This document shows positions 7,496-17,759 of a stretch of DNA of 19,857 bases, in pieces. Source of the stretch: Cladosporium sp. IMV 00045 (lineage: Eukaryota; Ascomycota; Dothideomycetes; Cladosporiales; Cladosporiaceae); NCBI GenBank assembly GCA_001931905.2, contig MSJI02000616.1, forward strand, positions 7,717-27,573. Reading direction: 5' to 3'. The notes beneath the pieces were generated by a model. The model had not been told where the DNA came from, made no database searches, and saw only the letters and a list, made by a program, of their open reading frames with translations. Each line of letters begins with the position of its first letter. The stretch's first letter is position 1. The position numbers and the translations under genes are program-made.

Positions 7496-10400
7496 ATGAG
7501 GTCCCTCGCCTCTGGCCTCCTGGCCCTCGTCAGTCTTGTTACTGCACAGTCGACCACATCCTCCGATCTATTGACGTCGTCTTCGAGTCAATCGTCGACT
7601 ACTCTCTCTTCAACGACCTCTGCCTCCCTTGCTTCTTCATCCTCCTTGTCGTCCACGTCGACCTCAGTCACCGCAATTGCCACATCCAATCCAACTGCCG
7701 TCACCGTTGCTACTGATGGATCTGCCGAGTTCACAGCCATCAACGCAGCTATTTCAGTAGCACAAAACCGTGGCATTGCCTCGGTGAGCGTCAAGGCCGG
7801 CACATACAGCGAGAGTATCGTCATCCAAGGCACTCAGACGGTGACCATTGCTGGTCCCACTGCGAGCAGCTATGCCGACAACAAAGTTGTCATTTCCGCC
7901 AGTGCCACCAATGGTGTGGTTTCTTTCAACACGCAGAAGTCCAGTGGCGCGGTGTTTCGGAACTTGAACATTGTGAACACCCTTACTACCACGGCCTCTG
8001 TCAAGGCCCCGGCTTTCTATGCTTACGGCTCCAACATCCTTCTCGATACCGTTTCCCTCATCTCGGGGGGAACCGGTGTCTACCAAGCTGGGCTGGGCAC
8101 TGCGATGATTAGCAACTCCTACATCGAAGGTATGATAGACCTGACCCAAAATACGCAATATTTCAAACTGACCAGTTCCAGGTGCTGATAAGTTGTTCTA
8201 TCAATACGTCACTGCCTACGTCTACAATTCCGTCATCGTCCCGACCGCGCCCTCGGCGTCCATTGGCTACCTTCAAGGATACCAGACCGGCGGTGTTTGG
8301 TACACTTCCTCTTTGATCGTGGATTCTAGCAGTGTTCAGCAGAAGTCTGGTCTCAGCAATACTTACGTCTATCTGGCTGAGCCTAACTCGAATGCCACGG
8401 TAGCCGTCTACCGCAACACTTTCCTTGGGAGCTTGATTGCTCCGGCAGGCCTTCGCTCGACATCTTGCACCAAGTATACCACCTACTATGGAGAGTTCAG
8501 TAACACTGGCCCTGGTGCTATGACAGCTTCAAACTCGGCTAGCCGCTCTGCAGTCTGCGATCGAGCTCTCACTGCGGATCAGATGTCCGCTTTCTCAATT
8601 GATCAAGTCTTCGGGCGGGCCTTCCCTGGGTACTCCAGCTTTGACACCACTTGGGTGCCTTCATCTCTTGTGAAGGCAATTAAAGACTCGGATGCATCGC
8701 AGGTCTCAAGCGCTTCGAGCACGGCAAATGTGGCAAGCAGTGCATCAACCAGCTCTGCCTCCACAAGCTCTTCCTCCGCGAGCTCTTCCTCCGCAAGCTC
8801 TGCGTCTACTGGCTCTGAGTCCGTGAGCTCTGCCTCTGCGAGCTCGTCTTCTTCAAGTGCGCTGTCGGCAAGCTCAGACACTTCTAGCGCCTCATCAGCG
8901 ACGTCGTCTTCATCCCTCAGCGGCGGCAGCTCATCCACCAGCAGCATGGGGCCAACTTCCTCAGCATCATCTTCGTCTGTCTCAAGCACGCAATCTTCCG
9001 CTAACTCTGTCGTCACTGTTGCTCCCACTTCGGCGCAATTCAGCGACATCAACTCGGCAGCTCTGTTTGCGCAGAATTCTGGCATCCCTTCAATTTCTGT
9101 GTTGGCTGGAACTTACGGCCCAGTCACGGTAGCTGGGACTCAGACTCTTACAATCTCGGGCCCTTTCGCTACCGCCGTGTCAGACAACCAAGTCGTCATC
9201 ACGTCGAATGGGGCTGGCGGATCTGTCAGCTTTGGTACCGCAAACGGACGTGGTCTGACCTTACGCAATCTGAATATCACCAACACCGCCTCTTCTGGTG
9301 TTGGACCGGCTGTCAATGCCAAGGGAGTCAATCTCGGCATCTACACGTGTGCCCTAGTCAGCAGTGCTCAGGGTGTCTACCAGGCCACCTATGGTTTCAC
9401 TTTGATCGCAGACAGCCTAATTCAGGGCACCGACAAGCTTTTCTACAACTACCCAACCGTGTATGTGTACAGGAGCACTATCATTCCGACTGCTTGCGGC
9501 TCGTCGATCTTCTACGGGAAGGGTATCGCGAACTCGGGAGTCAACTACAATGCCACGCTCGTGGTTGACTCGAGCTCTGTTCAGGGAACTGCAAGCAATG
9601 TCTATCTTGCAACACCCAATGGTGCAGCAGGGTTGATTAACGTAATATACCGCGGCTCTTCCTTGGGTAGTCTCATAGCCAAGTCCGGAGTCTACTCTAC
9701 CGCTTGCACTGCGCCTGGTTCCATCTTTGGCGAATTCCAGAACACCGATGTTGGATCCTACTCTAGCAATGCGGCGAGTCGTGGTGCTACCTCTTGTGAC
9801 TATTTGCTCTCTGCAGATCAGGTCTCGGCATACAATATCTCGAGTGTTTTCGGCAATGCATATGCCGGATATGCGTCTTCTGACACTGCTTGGATTGACC
9901 AGACGATCCTCAACTCCATTCGGGATTCCGATGCTACCCAGCTCGCGTCAGCTTCTACTTCTGCCTCTTCTACGAGTACCAGCAGCACTGCGATATCTTC
10001 TGCCACTTCGACGGCCTCTTCTTGTGTGAGCCCTGTTCCCTCTGCGACGCTCATTGCCTCACAGAATGCTACAGGCTGCAGTTACGTCAACATCTCTGCA
10101 GCTATTAGCGCTCTTCCCAACGACAACCAGCCTTACACCATCAAGATTGAGCCTGGCACATACGAAGAGCAAATCAGCATCACGCGCAACGGCAAGGTCA
10201 CCTTGATCGGTGAAACCAGCAACCCAGAAGATTACAGCCAGAAAGAGTGCAGTTCTCTCGAGGCGAGCTGACCAGCGCCGGCAAGAACGAGCAGACCCCG
10301 GTTCTCAACGTGAAGAAGACCGGCTCGCAGCCGGATTTTGCAGCATACAACATTGACTTCGTCAATACCTACCCTCAGACTGTCAACACCGCTGCATTGG

Positions 10401-13400
10401 CTGCCGACTTCTATGGCACCAACTTTGCAGCTTACGGTTGCTCTTTCATTGGATTTCAGGACACGCTGCTCGCAAACAAGGGCGCCCAGGTCTTTGCGAA
10501 CTGTTACATTGAGAGCAGCATCGACTTCTGCTGGGGCTTTGGCACTGCGTATTTCTACCGCTCGATCCTTAGCGCTAACACCAGGGGATTCGTTGCTGCT
10601 CAAGGACGTGTAGCGGGTACAACAACTGCCTATGTCTACGACGAGTGCAAAATCACCTACAAGGAGAGCACATATGGCAGCACATTCGGGACCACTTATC
10701 TGGGTCGGCCTTACAGCAGCTACTCGACAGTTGTGTACAAGAACTCGTATTTAGATCAGCATATCAATCCTGCTGGCTGGAGTATTTGGTCGACTGGCAG
10801 CCCTCAGACCTCGAACGTCGTCTTTGGTGAATTCAACAACACTGGTCCTTCTAGCTGGCAGGCTGGTTCTTCTCGTGCTTCATTTGCCACCAACATGACT
10901 TCGGAACAAGTGGCGGTCTACTCTCTTTCCAATGTGATCGGAGACACCTCCTTCATCGATCAGAAGGCCTGGAACTACCCGGCCCCATTCCAAGTCAGCT
11001 CCAGCCCGACGACTGGCAATTCTGGGGATTCGACGTCTACCTCTCGTCCTACTGCAACCGCATCAATTAACGCGCCTCCTGAGAGTGGATCGGTCCCACC
11101 ACAGTTCGCTGTCTTGGTTTCGCCCAATGCTGAGGTGAACGGCTCATACTCTAACATTACGGCCGCTCTTGCTTCGCTTCCTAATGACAACACAAACCAG
11201 ACGATCTTCATCTACGCTGGCTCCTATAATGAGCAAGTGCCCTCCATCAACCGACCTGGAGCTGTTCGCCTGATTGGCTACACCACTGCGAGCCCCGGCT
11301 CATCGTACAAAGACAACCAGGTCACTGTCTCTTTCAGCCGTGGCCTCTCGGTCTCGCCTCTTCCGGTTGGACACAGCAACTCGGAGACGGCTGTCATGAG
11401 CACCGCTTCGAACGGAATCTCGTTCTACAATATCAACATCAAGAACACGGACAGCATGGACGGCTCTCAGGCAAGCTATGTCACTCTCGCGGCCTCCTTG
11501 TATGGCAACAAGATCGGCTTCTATGCTTGCTCCTTTGATGGATGGCAAGATACCCTCCTTACCGGCGCAACCGCTGGCTACCAGTACTACGAGTCTTGCT
11601 ATATTGGAGGCGCAATCGACTTCATCTATGGTTACTCAATGGCCTACTTCAAGGGTTGCACAATCGGTGCCAAGCGAGCATCGTCCGCGATCACTGCTCA
11701 AAGCCGTGCTTCGTCAGCTGCAATCGGCGGATACGTTTTTGATCAGTGTTTGTTCACTAGCGCTCCGGATGCCACGGTGGATCTCACTGGCCGCGTTTAC
11801 CTGGGCAGACCCTATTCAGCCTATGCTCGCGTGGTGATCAAGAACTCGTACCTTGACAAGACTATTCAGCCCGCTGGGTGGAAAATTTGGTCTCCCACTG
11901 ATCCTCGCACTGATCATATCACTTTCGCTGAGTTCAACAACTCTGGTCCTGCCAACTGGGAGAACAACTCTGCCGCGCGTATTGCGTTCCAAAACGCTAC
12001 CCTACTCACTTCTGATACCTACCCTCTTTCAGGCGTAATGCCGTCCACCGACTGGATCGATTTGACTTACTGGAATTCGATCAGTACTTCGCAGCCAGCT
12101 GTTGTGACTCCAACCCCTGCGAACACGACAGTCTCGGGTAGCTCTGCCTACAATGGTACTGTTCCACCTGATGGAGCCCTTGTGGTCTCACAGAAGCCCA
12201 TAGATGGCCAAACGGTGTATCCCACCATTCAAGAAGCTCTCAACGCTGCGCCTACCTCAAGCAAAACAAACGCCACGATCTTCATCTACCCGGGAACCTA
12301 CAACGAACAGCTTTTTGTCGCTAAGGCCGGCACAACGATTTTCATGGGCTACTCGGACGCCACAGATGATTACAACCAGAACCAGGTAACTATTCAGCAG
12401 AGCCATGGCATTGATACCCAAGGTGATGGCAGTAATGTCGATGGAGCCACGGTCTACGCCACCGGCGACTACTTCTATGCCTACAACATCAACTTTAGGA
12501 ACAACAATGGCACACAGCAAGATATCGCTTCGCTTGGTTTCGCCGTCAAGAGTAGCAAGTTCGCGTTCATGCACGGCTGCCAGATCTATGGAAACCAGGA
12601 TACACTGTACATCTCCGGATCGATGTTCGCTTTCAAGAGTTTGATCATCGGAAACGTTGACTTCATCTTTGGATCCGGCCTTGGCTACTTCTTGAACAGC
12701 ACCATCGCTCCAAACGAAGAGGGCGATTCCATCACCGCTGCAAAGCGTGCCACTAGCACTACAGCTGGTGGTTTCGTCTTCGACAAATGCTCGGTTGTGC
12801 CTGCTCCCGACGTTGATGCATCTGGATGGAAGAATGTCAGCCTTGGACGGCCTTGGAACCAATTTGCCAACGTGGCTTACATCGATACCTACCTGCATGG
12901 CATGGTTGGCGCAGCTGGATGGGATCAATGGAGCAAGTCTAGCCCACAGACCGATGGCGTATCTTTTGGCGAGTACCACAATCGCGGTCCTGGATCAAGC
13001 ACTTGTGGCAGGGCCAGCTTTTCCAAGCAGCTTACTGACTCCGAGGTTGTGTCTTATCAGCTGTAAGTTTATCGCGATTTAATTCAATAGTGGAGACATA
13101 CTAAGTTCCGTCAGCCAAAACTTCTTCGTTTCGATTTCCTGGATCGACTTCGGCGTCGTCGATGTCCAGCCTTTCGTTGCCGGGGACGGCACTGCTCCAG
13201 CTTGCAGCACAGCGACCACATCTTCGAGCACCGTCTCTTCTAGCAGCACTTCGACCACGTTGAGCTCTTCCACGTCTCTTCCTCTGACCACCGTCTATAC
13301 GACCAAATTCATTACAGAGAAACAAGTCTTGACTACCAGCATTACCAACGCGCCCGTCACAAGCACATCGACGCTTGTCGTCTCTGGGGCTGATGATAGC

Positions 13401-14504
13401 ACAATCACACCTTCCCCGGCTTCGAAAACCTCTGTTATCAAGGCAACCTCCGTGATTTCGAGCTTGGTCACGCAACCCGACAGCACCAAGACCGTGAAAT
13501 CGACGCAAACCGTCTTCTCAACTTCGACAACTCAAGGCAAACCATCGACCAGCACGAGCACCGAGCTCTTACTTGTGACTTCCACATACTCTCCCAAAGC
13601 TGTGACTATCAAAGCATCGACAACTCTGCAGATCGTTTCTACCATCACACCAAAGGCAATCACGATTACCGACAACCGGGGTGAGGTGCAGACTTCGTAC
13701 ATCACGAGGACACAAAAAGCCGTGAGCAAGACAAGTTCAGTCTCTCTTTCTGGAGCCCTTGTCGTCAAGACTAGCACAGCAAAAGCGAGCACTGTCGTTC
13801 AGTCCACGACGTCCACACAAATATCAACAAAGAAGACTACTATCACTTGCGCGCCATTCTCTGGAGCCCGTCTCTTCCGCAGAGGCCTGGAGGCTCGCGC
13901 TGCAGGCACCACGACTCTTACCGTGTCTTCAACGACAACTTCTTTCACGAAAACATCCACGATCAGCTTGCCGGGATCAACTTATTGGGTGACGCTCACG
14001 AGCACGAGCTCCGGTCGCCGAGCCACAACCCTCAAGGCCGCCACTTCGACTCTCATCTCGACTTCGTTCGCCACTTCCACGGCAGTTCAAACAGTTCCCG
14101 GAAAAGAGATCACGATCACGAGCTTGGCCACGAGAACATCCGTAACGACAATTACGCAGCCGCCCAGCACCCTCACACGCATCGTTCAGTCGACGTCCAC
14201 GTCCGTCCTAACCCAGCCCGGCACCACCTCGACTTCCCACAAAATCGTCTCGAGCACGAGCTACACCACTCTGCCTACGCCTACTTCGACGATTGTGAGA
14301 GACGCAAACAGCGTCACAACGTTGACGACCACTCTTCCGGCTTCCACGACGACGATTTTCCAAACGATTTCTGGAAAAGCCACAACCTCGGTTGTGACGG
14401 TGCAACCGCCGGCTGTGACGAAGACGACGACGATCAAATCCGTATCGACGATTGTACGGACGTCGACGAAGACTAAGGCGGGAGCGCCTGTTTGTACGGC
14501 TTGA
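7496..14504 (+). CDS. Secreted protein with five tandem pectinesterase-like domains (frame broken once)
   Basis: Exons 7496-8129, 8182-13062 and 13115-14504. They total 6905 bases, one short of 2302 codons, because a base is missing near 10247. With the frame followed across that point the product has 2301 residues. It has a signal peptide (1-17, ending VTA), a Ser/Thr linker, and five beta-helix domains of the CE8 pectin methylesterase type at about 65-381, 488-799, 825-1125, 1145-1475 and 1500-1858. CE8 enzymes remove methyl esters from homogalacturonan in plant cell walls. Domains 3-5 keep the catalytic set: QD of FQDTL, WQDTL and NQDTL (D972, D1335, D1685), the nucleophile Asp of IDF/VDF (D993, D1358, D1705) and Arg of LGRP (R1054, R1421, R1768). 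Domains 1 and 2 keep the nucleophile Asp (D214, D629, in DKLFY) but have Gly for the acid/base Asp and no Arg. A Ser/Thr-rich tail follows (about 1868-2301), with a dibasic RR at 2094-2095. I cannot tell a real mutation from an assembly error. Confidence 0.85.
8130..8181 (+). other. Intron 1 of the pectinesterase-like gene
   Basis: A 52-base GT-AG intron with donor GTATGA, branch-like AACTGAC about 10 bases before the acceptor, and acceptor TTCCAG. Removing it joins SYIEG to ADKLFY, which matches the corresponding stretch SLIQG-TDKLFY of domain 2, where no intron is present. That internal match fixes both splice sites. Confidence 0.9.
8736..8900 (+). repeat. 15-base minisatellite coding a Ser-rich linker
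   Basis: About eleven imperfect units of 15 bases, consensus near AGCTCTKCCTCCGCG, run head to tail from 8736 to 8900. The period is five codons, so gain or loss of units keeps the frame. The product is a Ser/Ala/Thr linker between beta-helix domains 1 and 2 (the whole low-complexity linker covers about 8690-9005). Ser-rich linkers of this kind are usually O-mannosylated and extended. Confidence 0.8.
10240..10252 (+). other. Frame break (apparent one-base deletion) in domain 3
   Basis: Upstream of 10247 the domain 3 frame reads SNPEDYSQKE and then would hit a stop at 10269-10271. Downstream the frame resumes as VQFSRGEL. The matching places in domains 4 and 5 read DNQVTVSFSRGL and QNQVTIQQSHGI, so one G is expected between GAG and TGCAG. 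No GT-AG pair around the site gives an intron of plausible length without removing conserved residues. Confidence 0.8.
13063..13114 (+). other. Intron 2 of the pectinesterase-like gene
   Basis: A 52-base GT-AG intron with donor GTAAGT, branch-like TACTAAG at 13099-13105 and acceptor CGTCAG. Splicing joins SYQL to QNFFVSISWIDFGVVDVQPF, a normal end for a pectinesterase domain, and leads in frame into the Ser/Thr-rich tail. Confidence 0.9.
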
Positions 14505-15238
14505 CGGATTGAGAAAGCGGTTGCTTAGTTCAATTCAATCTTTTCTTTACTTGCACCAGTTCATGCGTACACTATCTCAGGTATCTCTTTGCTGTGAAGT
14601 AGATCCAGAGTGCATTGAGCCTGGCGGCGTCCCAGCGGAGTAAGGCTTGGTATCGTTCAGCCCTACTACTCTCAAGACAAACACCCCATTCGCAATAGAG
14701 AGTGAGTCAGGGTATAGCGGTAAGCTATTGCGTATCTTTGGTTGACTGAAGGAAGTCATCTTCTGAAAACATAGCAGCGTTGTCTTGATGCCGATTATGC
14801 ATAGAAGACTGGATCCGTTATGATATGAAACTCAATACCTTATTTAGGCTGTGATATACACGTCGTACCAAGACCTTGTCTCCTGAATTCTGATAAGTGT
14901 CTAAGCGCTTTGCATATAGAATGAGGTTTTAATCTCGAAATGGTATGCATTGCGGAATCGCATGCTATATCTTCTTAGGTATTTCCCCCTTGTGCAAACC
15001 TGGTCTCTGACCTTCAGATAGTGGTATTTCAAACTTATCCTTGCACCAGAGCTGCAATAATGCAATAATCTATCGTATTCAAAGCATGTTGAACACCAAG
15101 AATTTTGAATGAGTAGAAGTGTTAGGGGCGTAAGCCTATCTTTACGCTTGCCTATCATTCTAGGAGCCAGGAAAGCAGCCCTCATTCAGGCCGAAATCCA
15201 AAACCGAATATCATGCGCCGCCCGATGTTATTTAATTT
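14505..15238. other. Intergenic, no gene seen
   Basis: This is the 3' flank of the large gene and the upstream flank of the 5S rRNA gene. Short frames on both strands carry no recognisable content. Confidence 0.4.
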
Positions 15239-15246
15239 TATATAAG
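15239..15246 (+). promoter_or_regulatory. Upstream TATA box of the 5S rRNA gene
   Basis: TATATAAG lies 29 to 22 bases before the first base of the 5S gene. An upstream TATA element at about this distance is known to support RNA polymerase III transcription of 5S genes in Neurospora and fission yeast, in addition to the internal control region. Confidence 0.75.
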
Positions 15247-15267
15247 ATTATCTTCGATCTTCCAAGC

Positions 15268-15386
15268 ACATACGACCATAGGTCAGTGAAAACTGGGCAT
15301 CCCGTCCGCTCTGCCATACATAAGCACTGAACCGGGCGACTAGTACTAGAGTGGGTGACCATCTGGGAATCCCGCCTGTTGTATGT
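15268..15386 (+). rRNA. 5S ribosomal RNA
   Basis: These 119 bases match the ascomycete 5S rRNA pattern as I recall it. The 5' end ACATACGACCATAG pairs with the 3' end CTGTTGTATGT to close helix I. CCCGTCCGCTCTGCC, CATAAGC, AGTACTAGAGTGGGTGACC and GGGAATCCC appear in the expected order, the GGGTGACC block being part of the internal control region for TFIIIA. A TATA box stands upstream and a T-run downstream. It is a single gene set among unrelated sequence rather than in an rDNA array, which is usual in filamentous ascomycetes. No disabling change is obvious, so it is probably a working gene; a diverged dispersed copy is the alternative. Confidence 0.93.
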
Positions 15387-15404
15387 TTTTGTTTTTCTTC
15401 TTTT
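15386..15404 (+). terminator. RNA polymerase III T-run terminator
   Basis: Runs of T broken by single G and C residues begin at the last bases of the 5S gene, as expected for polymerase III termination on the coding strand. Confidence 0.8.
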
Positions 15405-17432
15405 GCTTCCCAGCGGCAGCATTATTACCTAGTCACACTGGTTTAGATCGTTCCATCAACGTGAGTACACGCGGCTTGTCGAAGCAAGGCGCATTCGAAG
15501 ACCAGCAGCACCCGTGTCTCTTTGCTTGGCTGAGAATGTTACCGTTTTAGAGTCAACTTTGTTACAGGCGTTGTTACGTACTGTAACTGTGTTGTCGACA
15601 AGATCCTAGCAATATCGACACTTCAACGAATGTAGCCGCCCAAGCCCACAGCAACAGACGGTCAATGATAGCGATTGGTGATAAGGAAATGCGAAGGTTT
15701 GTCTCACCATCTCAAAGTAGTCACTCTCCATTGTGATGGTGCCGTTTATCCTCAGCATCCGAAAGCCTGTTGCCAAAAGCACTGAGGCACCTGCAACTAC
15801 GAATCGGATGCCACTGAAACTCTGCAAGCATGCTGTTTTGAGGAAAATCCAGCAAACGACGACATGGGGATCTAGCATAAGCGCTAATGGCGATCTCAAG
15901 GGGAAGACTCATCTGGATGCTCGAATAGAATATCGCAAGCTAGAAATGGGTGATACGCGGCTTGCGGAATGCAATGCGGTCGTCAGATCCTTGATAGGGT
16001 TATGCAGATCGCTGACTGTGACGCTGCGGCGTGTACTGGGGCAAAGTAATTCTGCACATCTTACGACGATGGCCGCTCTAGACGCTGTACTTGATTGCGA
16101 ATCTCGAAGATCCCGTGGTATTCGGGCGCATAGCTCAAGAGGCTGGCCCCGCAAGGTGTTTGCCATAAGCGGGTCGAAGCTCAATGTTGGTGTTGCTAAG
16201 ATGGAAGTTAGATGTAAATGCAAACGTAATAGAGACTTCGAATTCGATTCTTGCAAGGCATGCGACGCTATTCAACTCGATCGCTGTGTGGTCTGACTCC
16301 AAGACATGGCTTGCATACGTGTCATGCGCTGAGAGTGAGTTCTGATCAATGCCGGTGCGGTAGGACGAGGTGTTCTGCTCGCGAATGGAAGCTTTCAGCA
16401 CGAATGCCACCAGGCGGCCGGCGGATCGAGCCATCCTTCGAACCGACAGATGGGGGCGGTAGCCGGAACCCTGAGCCGTGTCTGTATGCCTGTCCTAGGT
16501 AGTCGGTTCACGCACCCGGAAATGCTAATGTGCCTACCTGGAGTTTCTATGCTCGTTTGGTCCCTGATCTACCGGCAGGCATTTGTACTGCCGAGATCTT
16601 GGCGCTTCCGCCCAGAGTCGTTTGACTTCACTTCAGCGATCATGGATTCTACCTTTATGCTGAACGGGAGAACCGCATTTGCACATGAGCCTTGTAAACC
16701 AGTCGCAAGTTACTGACGGCTGGTCGAAGCCACCTCATAATCTGTCTTCAGCGGATGAGAAAACAACAAAACAAAGCTGCACTATAGCGTGTGTCCAGGA
16801 TCTTTTCTCCTATGTTCATTTCATCGTGAAACCACAGGAATCGCTCTCGATGGTACTATCCTACCATCGCTTCAACCATCGCTTCAAGAAATATCATGAG
16901 TCCTGTCCTACGTGCAATGCCTTGCTAGTGACAGAAGTCCGATGGTGGTGCATTGGAGCTGACACAGCATACCATCCAATCCGCGAATCAATTTGTCACA
17001 GTATGTCACTGAGACCATGGTGAGATTGAATTAGAACAACTTCTTATGCAATAAGTGCAGCTGAATGGTCGAATGTGAAGACGGTACGGCTTTTCGAAAG
17101 CTATTTTGCATATCATACGAGCCCTCTTCTCACCGTGACAAATATCCAACGGACATAGGAACATACATCATCTAGACCTCGTCAACCGCTTAGCATGGAT
17201 GTGGCGTTACCTCCCAAGTACTGTACAAACAAAGTTATGGAGCTGTACGCCAATGGCTTAGAGGGTGATCGCTACAAAGCTCTCCCTGTACATTGAAAGC
17301 AAAAGAGCAAAGCAGAAGCTTTCACAAAAGGACATTTAAGGCAGCGAAGATGGCACACATATCTCGATCTTTCTCTTCCTCAACAACCAATCTCATATCC
17401 CATTTACAGACCCATTACAATACGATATCATC
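15405..17432. other. 2 kb gap without a supported gene
   Basis: The longest frame is 15733-16296 (plus, 187 codons), with no domain and no family resemblance that I can name. On the minus strand, 15606-15899 encodes two hydrophobic stretches that could be membrane segments, and 15909-16256 is a further open frame, but no start, splice pattern or family supports a gene. The last 100 bases or so before 17433 are the probable leader of the small secreted protein gene (A- and C-rich, no further ATG close to the start). Confidence 0.4.
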
Positions 17433-17759
17433 ATGCATCTCTCAGCAGCAATCCTCCCCCTCCTCCTCGGCGCAGCCTACGCCAACTACTACGTCGAGTG
17501 CGACGACGGCAAAGGCCACTATGAGAAGCACAACAAGCCGATGAAGAAGGGCGAGAGGACGGACTGCCACAAGTTCAAGTACGGCATGCACAACTTCGAG
17601 TATTGGCAGGACGACGGAAAGAACTACAAGTTCGAGTTCTACGAGGGCGACAAGTGCAACGGCGATAAACACGACGAGAGGGCTTCGAAGATCAAGCACC
17701 ATAAGAAGAAGGAGAGGGAGCATGATGCGTGCTGGAGCTACAGGGTTTACTGTGATTAA
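17433..17759 (+). CDS. Small secreted cysteine-containing protein
   Basis: An intron-free frame of 108 residues. The N-terminus MHLSAAILPLLLGAAYA is a clear signal peptide with a probable cut after residue 17. The mature part of about 91 residues has five Cys (C23, C45, C75, C100, C107), allowing two disulphides and one free Cys, and it is crowded with Lys, His, Asp, Glu and aromatic residues. A basic stretch, KIKHHKKKERE, lies at 86-96. No family is recognised. Small size, secretion and several Cys are the profile of candidate effectors or antimicrobial-type secreted proteins of fungi, but nothing here proves either. The ATG at 17433 is chosen because it starts the signal peptide; an ATG at 17293 opens a different frame that does not match it. 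Codon use in the mature part is G/C-ending, as in well-expressed genes. Confidence 0.8.
   Translation: MHLSAAILPLLLGAAYANYYVECDDGKGHYEKHNKPMKKGERTDCHKFKYGMHNFEYWQDDGKNYKFEFYEGDKCNGDKHDERASKIKHHKKKEREHDACWSYRVYCD

Noticed and set aside
8603..9085. 160-codon minus-strand frame opposite the Ser-rich linker
   Set aside because: It is the antisense of a Ser/Ala codon repeat (Glu/Leu/Ala-rich mirror), typical of a shadow frame.
10190..10250. Intron as an explanation of the frame break in the pectinesterase-like gene
   Set aside because: The only GT-AG pairs would give introns of about 30 bases or fewer, or would remove residues conserved in the sister domains; one missing base explains the data fully.
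13847..14476. 209-codon plus-strand frame rich in His, Asp and Arg, overlapping the mucin-like tail
   Set aside because: It is a shifted reading of the Ser/Thr-rich coding repeats; the tail in the spliced frame continues from a conserved domain and ends at 14504.
15606..16256. Minus-strand frames with hydrophobic stretches, considered as a membrane protein gene
   Set aside because: No splice pattern joins the parts convincingly and no family could be named.
15733..16296. 187-codon plus-strand frame
   Set aside because: No domain, signal or composition supports it, it overlaps several minus-strand frames, and the codon use looks random.
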